64,000 bases of DNA from Paenibacillus lactis. GTDB taxonomy: Bacteria > Bacillota > Bacilli > Paenibacillales > Paenibacillaceae. The stretch covers positions 186,001 through 250,000 of the forward strand of contig NZ_JAGGKI010000001.1 of the NCBI RefSeq assembly GCF_017873605.1, written 5' to 3'. Position 1 is the first letter of the stretch. Each line of letters starts with the position of its first letter. Below, piece after piece: positions 62,364 to 64,000 of the stretch. The position numbers and the translations under genes were made by a program. The notes beneath the pieces were generated by a model that ran no database searches, was not told the DNA's origin, and saw only the letters and a list, made by a program, of their open reading frames with translations.

Positions 62364-64000
62364 CTAGAAACGGCCCGATTTAAAGATCGAATACAGCAGC
62401 CATGCCACCATGAGCAGCGCCACGATGAACCCGACCTCGATCACCGGGAAATTCCATAGCATCATGGGCTCCCGGCTCAAGGAGGAACCGATGATAAGTC
62501 CAACCATAATGATGCTGAAGGCCAGCAAAACGATGCTGAATGAGAGCCGGTTGCTGATCTGGTCCAGCTTCCGCATCAGCTGCTGCAGCTCCGGCACGCT
62601 GATTTCCACCCGGAGCTTTCCTTTGCTGATCAAGGCCGACAGCTGCCTGGCCTGTCCGGGCAAATCCAGCAGACTTTCTGCAAGCCCCGCCAACCCGTCC
62701 AGCACCTTCCTTCCAATCCTGCGCGAATTATAGCGCTCCTTCAGCAGCTTCCGTCCGAAAGGCTCCGCCATGTCGATGATGCTGATTTCCGGATCCAGCA
62801 TTTCGATGACTCCTTCCAGCGTCAGCAGCGATTTGCCGAGCAGCGTCAAATCCGGCGGGAGCATAATCCGGTGCCGCTGGGCAACGGTGAACAGGTCGGT
62901 AAGCGCCTTCCCCAAGCGCACTTGAGAGAACGGCACGTCATAATATTCGCTCCGCAGCCGATCCATATCCGACCGCAAGGCGTCCATATCGCAATCATCG
63001 GGTATGAGTCCCATCTTGGAGATCGCGCGGATCATCCCTTCCGAATTTCGGCGCATCAAAGCAATGATCAGCCCCGAAAGATGATCCCTCATGTCCTCGC
63101 TCAACTGCCCGACAAGTCCAAAGTCCAGGAAGACGAGCTTTCCATCCTCTGCGACAAGCAAATTGCCCGGATGGGGATCGGCATGGAAAAAGCCTTCGAT
63201 AAAAATCTGTTGAAGCATGCCGTCTATAAGATGCTCCGCAATCTCCTTCAGGTCATAGTCCTTCGCGGCCAGCTCCTGCCGGCGGCTAAGCGTAATGCCC
63301 TCCGCGAACTCCATCATCAGCACTTTCGAGGATGTATATTCCCAATATATCCGGGGAATACGGATATACTCATGGTCATCCAGCCGGGATGAAATCTTCT
63401 CAGCGTTACGTGCCTCGTGACTGTAATCCAGCTCCGCCATCATCGCTCTGGCAAATTCATCCACAATCCGGTCGACCCGGTACTGCTTCACCCAATCCCA
63501 GTGGCGCTCGGCGATCGAGATCATGTCCCGCAGGATTTCCAGATCGCGGCCGATCATCCTGGCCACACCCGGCCGCTGTACCTTGATCGCTACACGCTCA
63601 CCGCTCTTCAGCAGGCCGGCATGCACCTGTCCGATTGAAGCGGCGGCAAGCGGCTTCTCTTCAAATTCCTGCAGTACATCATGTATCGGCATGCCCCATT
63701 CCTGCTCGATCAGCTCCCGCGCGCTGGCGGAAGAGAACGGAGGAACCCGCTCCTGCAGCTTGACCAATTCCTGGATAATATGGTCAGGCAGCAGATCCGA
63801 TCTTGTGCTCGCTAATTGGCCCAGCTTCACGAATGCCGGTCCAAGATCCTCCAGCACCCTCCGAATCCGTTCCCCGAGCGTAACGGTCTCCGGCTGCTCC
63901 CTGGAGCTCCAGCGGACGGGCATCGACAGGACATGGAACAGTCCCATCTCCTCCACCATATAGCCAAAGCCATGGCGCATTAGCGCCATGGCGATTTCCC
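62364..64000 (-). CDS. UbiB/ABC1-type atypical kinase, N-terminus cut
   Basis: At least 541 residues of an ABC1/UbiB atypical protein kinase. The landmarks are FVKLGQLAS (KxGQ motif), the Ala-rich loop PLAAASIGQVH replacing the Gly-rich loop, VAIKVQRPG with the ATP-binding lysine, GFFHADPHPGN and DFGLVG. Two C-terminal helices (about 485-540) anchor it. The reading frame stays open through EIAMALMRHGF to the window edge, so 15-20 residues are probably missing. Bacterial members support quinone synthesis or lipid handling; role here unproven. Confidence 0.9.
   Translation of the reverse strand, partial: EIAMALMRHGFGYMVEEMGLFHVLSMPVRWSSREQPETVTLGERIRRVLEDLGPAFVKLGQLASTRSDLLPDHIIQELVKLQERVPPFSSASARELIEQEWGMPIHDVLQEFEEKPLAAASIGQVHAGLLKSGERVAIKVQRPGVARMIGRDLEILRDMISIAERHWDWVKQYRVDRIVDEFARAMMAELDYSHEARNAEKISSRLDDHEYIRIPRIYWEYTSSKVLMMEFAEGITLSRRQELAAKDYDLKEIAEHLIDGMLQQIFIEGFFHADPHPGNLLVAEDGKLVFLDFGLVGQLSEDMRDHLSGLIIALMRRNSEGMIRAISKMGLIPDDCDMDALRSDMDRLRSEYYDVPFSQVRLGKALTDLFTVAQRHRIMLPPDLTLLGKSLLTLEGVIEMLDPEISIIDMAEPFGRKLLKERYNSRRIGRKVLDGLAGLAESLLDLPGQARQLSALISKGKLRVEISVPELQQLMRKLDQISNRLSFSIVLLAFSIIMVGLIIGSSLSREPMMLWNFPVIEVGFIVALLMVAWLLYSIFKSGRF

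Overview
The window comes from a Gram-positive, spore-forming-type member of the Bacillales, most likely Paenibacillus or a close relative. The evidence is the gene content: prmC-prfA, YchF, type II IPP isomerase, a SwrC-like RND pump, a c-di-AMP riboswitch with KimA, YesMN-type two-component pairs beside LplABC-type sugar ABC transporters, and DUF3243. The sequence is moderately GC-rich and has strong AGGAGG-type ribosome sites and several TTG/GTG starts. No rRNA, tRNA, prophage, complete insertion sequence or CRISPR array was seen.

Layout. 0.2-6.7 kb (minus strand): housekeeping genes prmC, prfA, ychF, fni and cls. 6.8-13.6 kb (plus): two TetR-controlled efflux modules, a YkkC/YkkD-like SMR pair and a SwrC-like RND pump. 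They are separated by about 0.85 kb of tandem 51-bp repeats. 13.7-16.7 kb: a TorD-type chaperone gene with an FNR/CRP-type site, moaA and mobA. A molybdopterin oxidoreductase lies far away at 45-47 kb. 16.8-23.9 kb: an MFS carrier, glutaminyl-tRNA synthetase, DUF2164, two GNATs, a MOSC protein and a serine beta-lactamase-like protein.

24.1-35.6 kb is the metabolic centrepiece. It is a seven-gene plus-strand operon: esterase, two permeases, binding lipoprotein, GH3 beta-glucosidase, a large GH94-type phosphorylase and a LacI regulator. A strong promoter precedes it, with a consensus cre site upstream and a perfect inverted repeat at the transcription start. The gene set matches the beta-1,2-glucooligosaccharide (sophorooligosaccharide) system known from Listeria innocua, with an added esterase.

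35.9-44.8 kb (minus): an MFS exporter, a YesM/YesN-type kinase/regulator pair and a second LplABC-like transporter with no enzyme genes. 47.8-51.7 kb: a c-di-AMP (ydaO) riboswitch with terminator upstream of the potassium importer KimA, then an amino-acid permease. 51.8-57 kb (minus): an MFS pump and its TetR regulator with matching palindromic operators, a DUF4352 lipoprotein, an NADH oxidase whose promoter contains two TGTGA-type palindromes (Rex- or FNR-like), and a glutathione peroxidase. 57.4-64 kb: uncharacterised membrane proteins, DUF3243, a DEAD-box helicase with a long Arg/Gly-rich tail and a UbiB/ABC1-type kinase cut by the window end.

Regulatory DNA is unusually legible here: three TetR systems with candidate operators, one LacI/CcpA-type promoter, redox-type palindromes at two promoters, and many intrinsic terminators. 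All functional names rest on reading protein motifs by eye; no database search was run.
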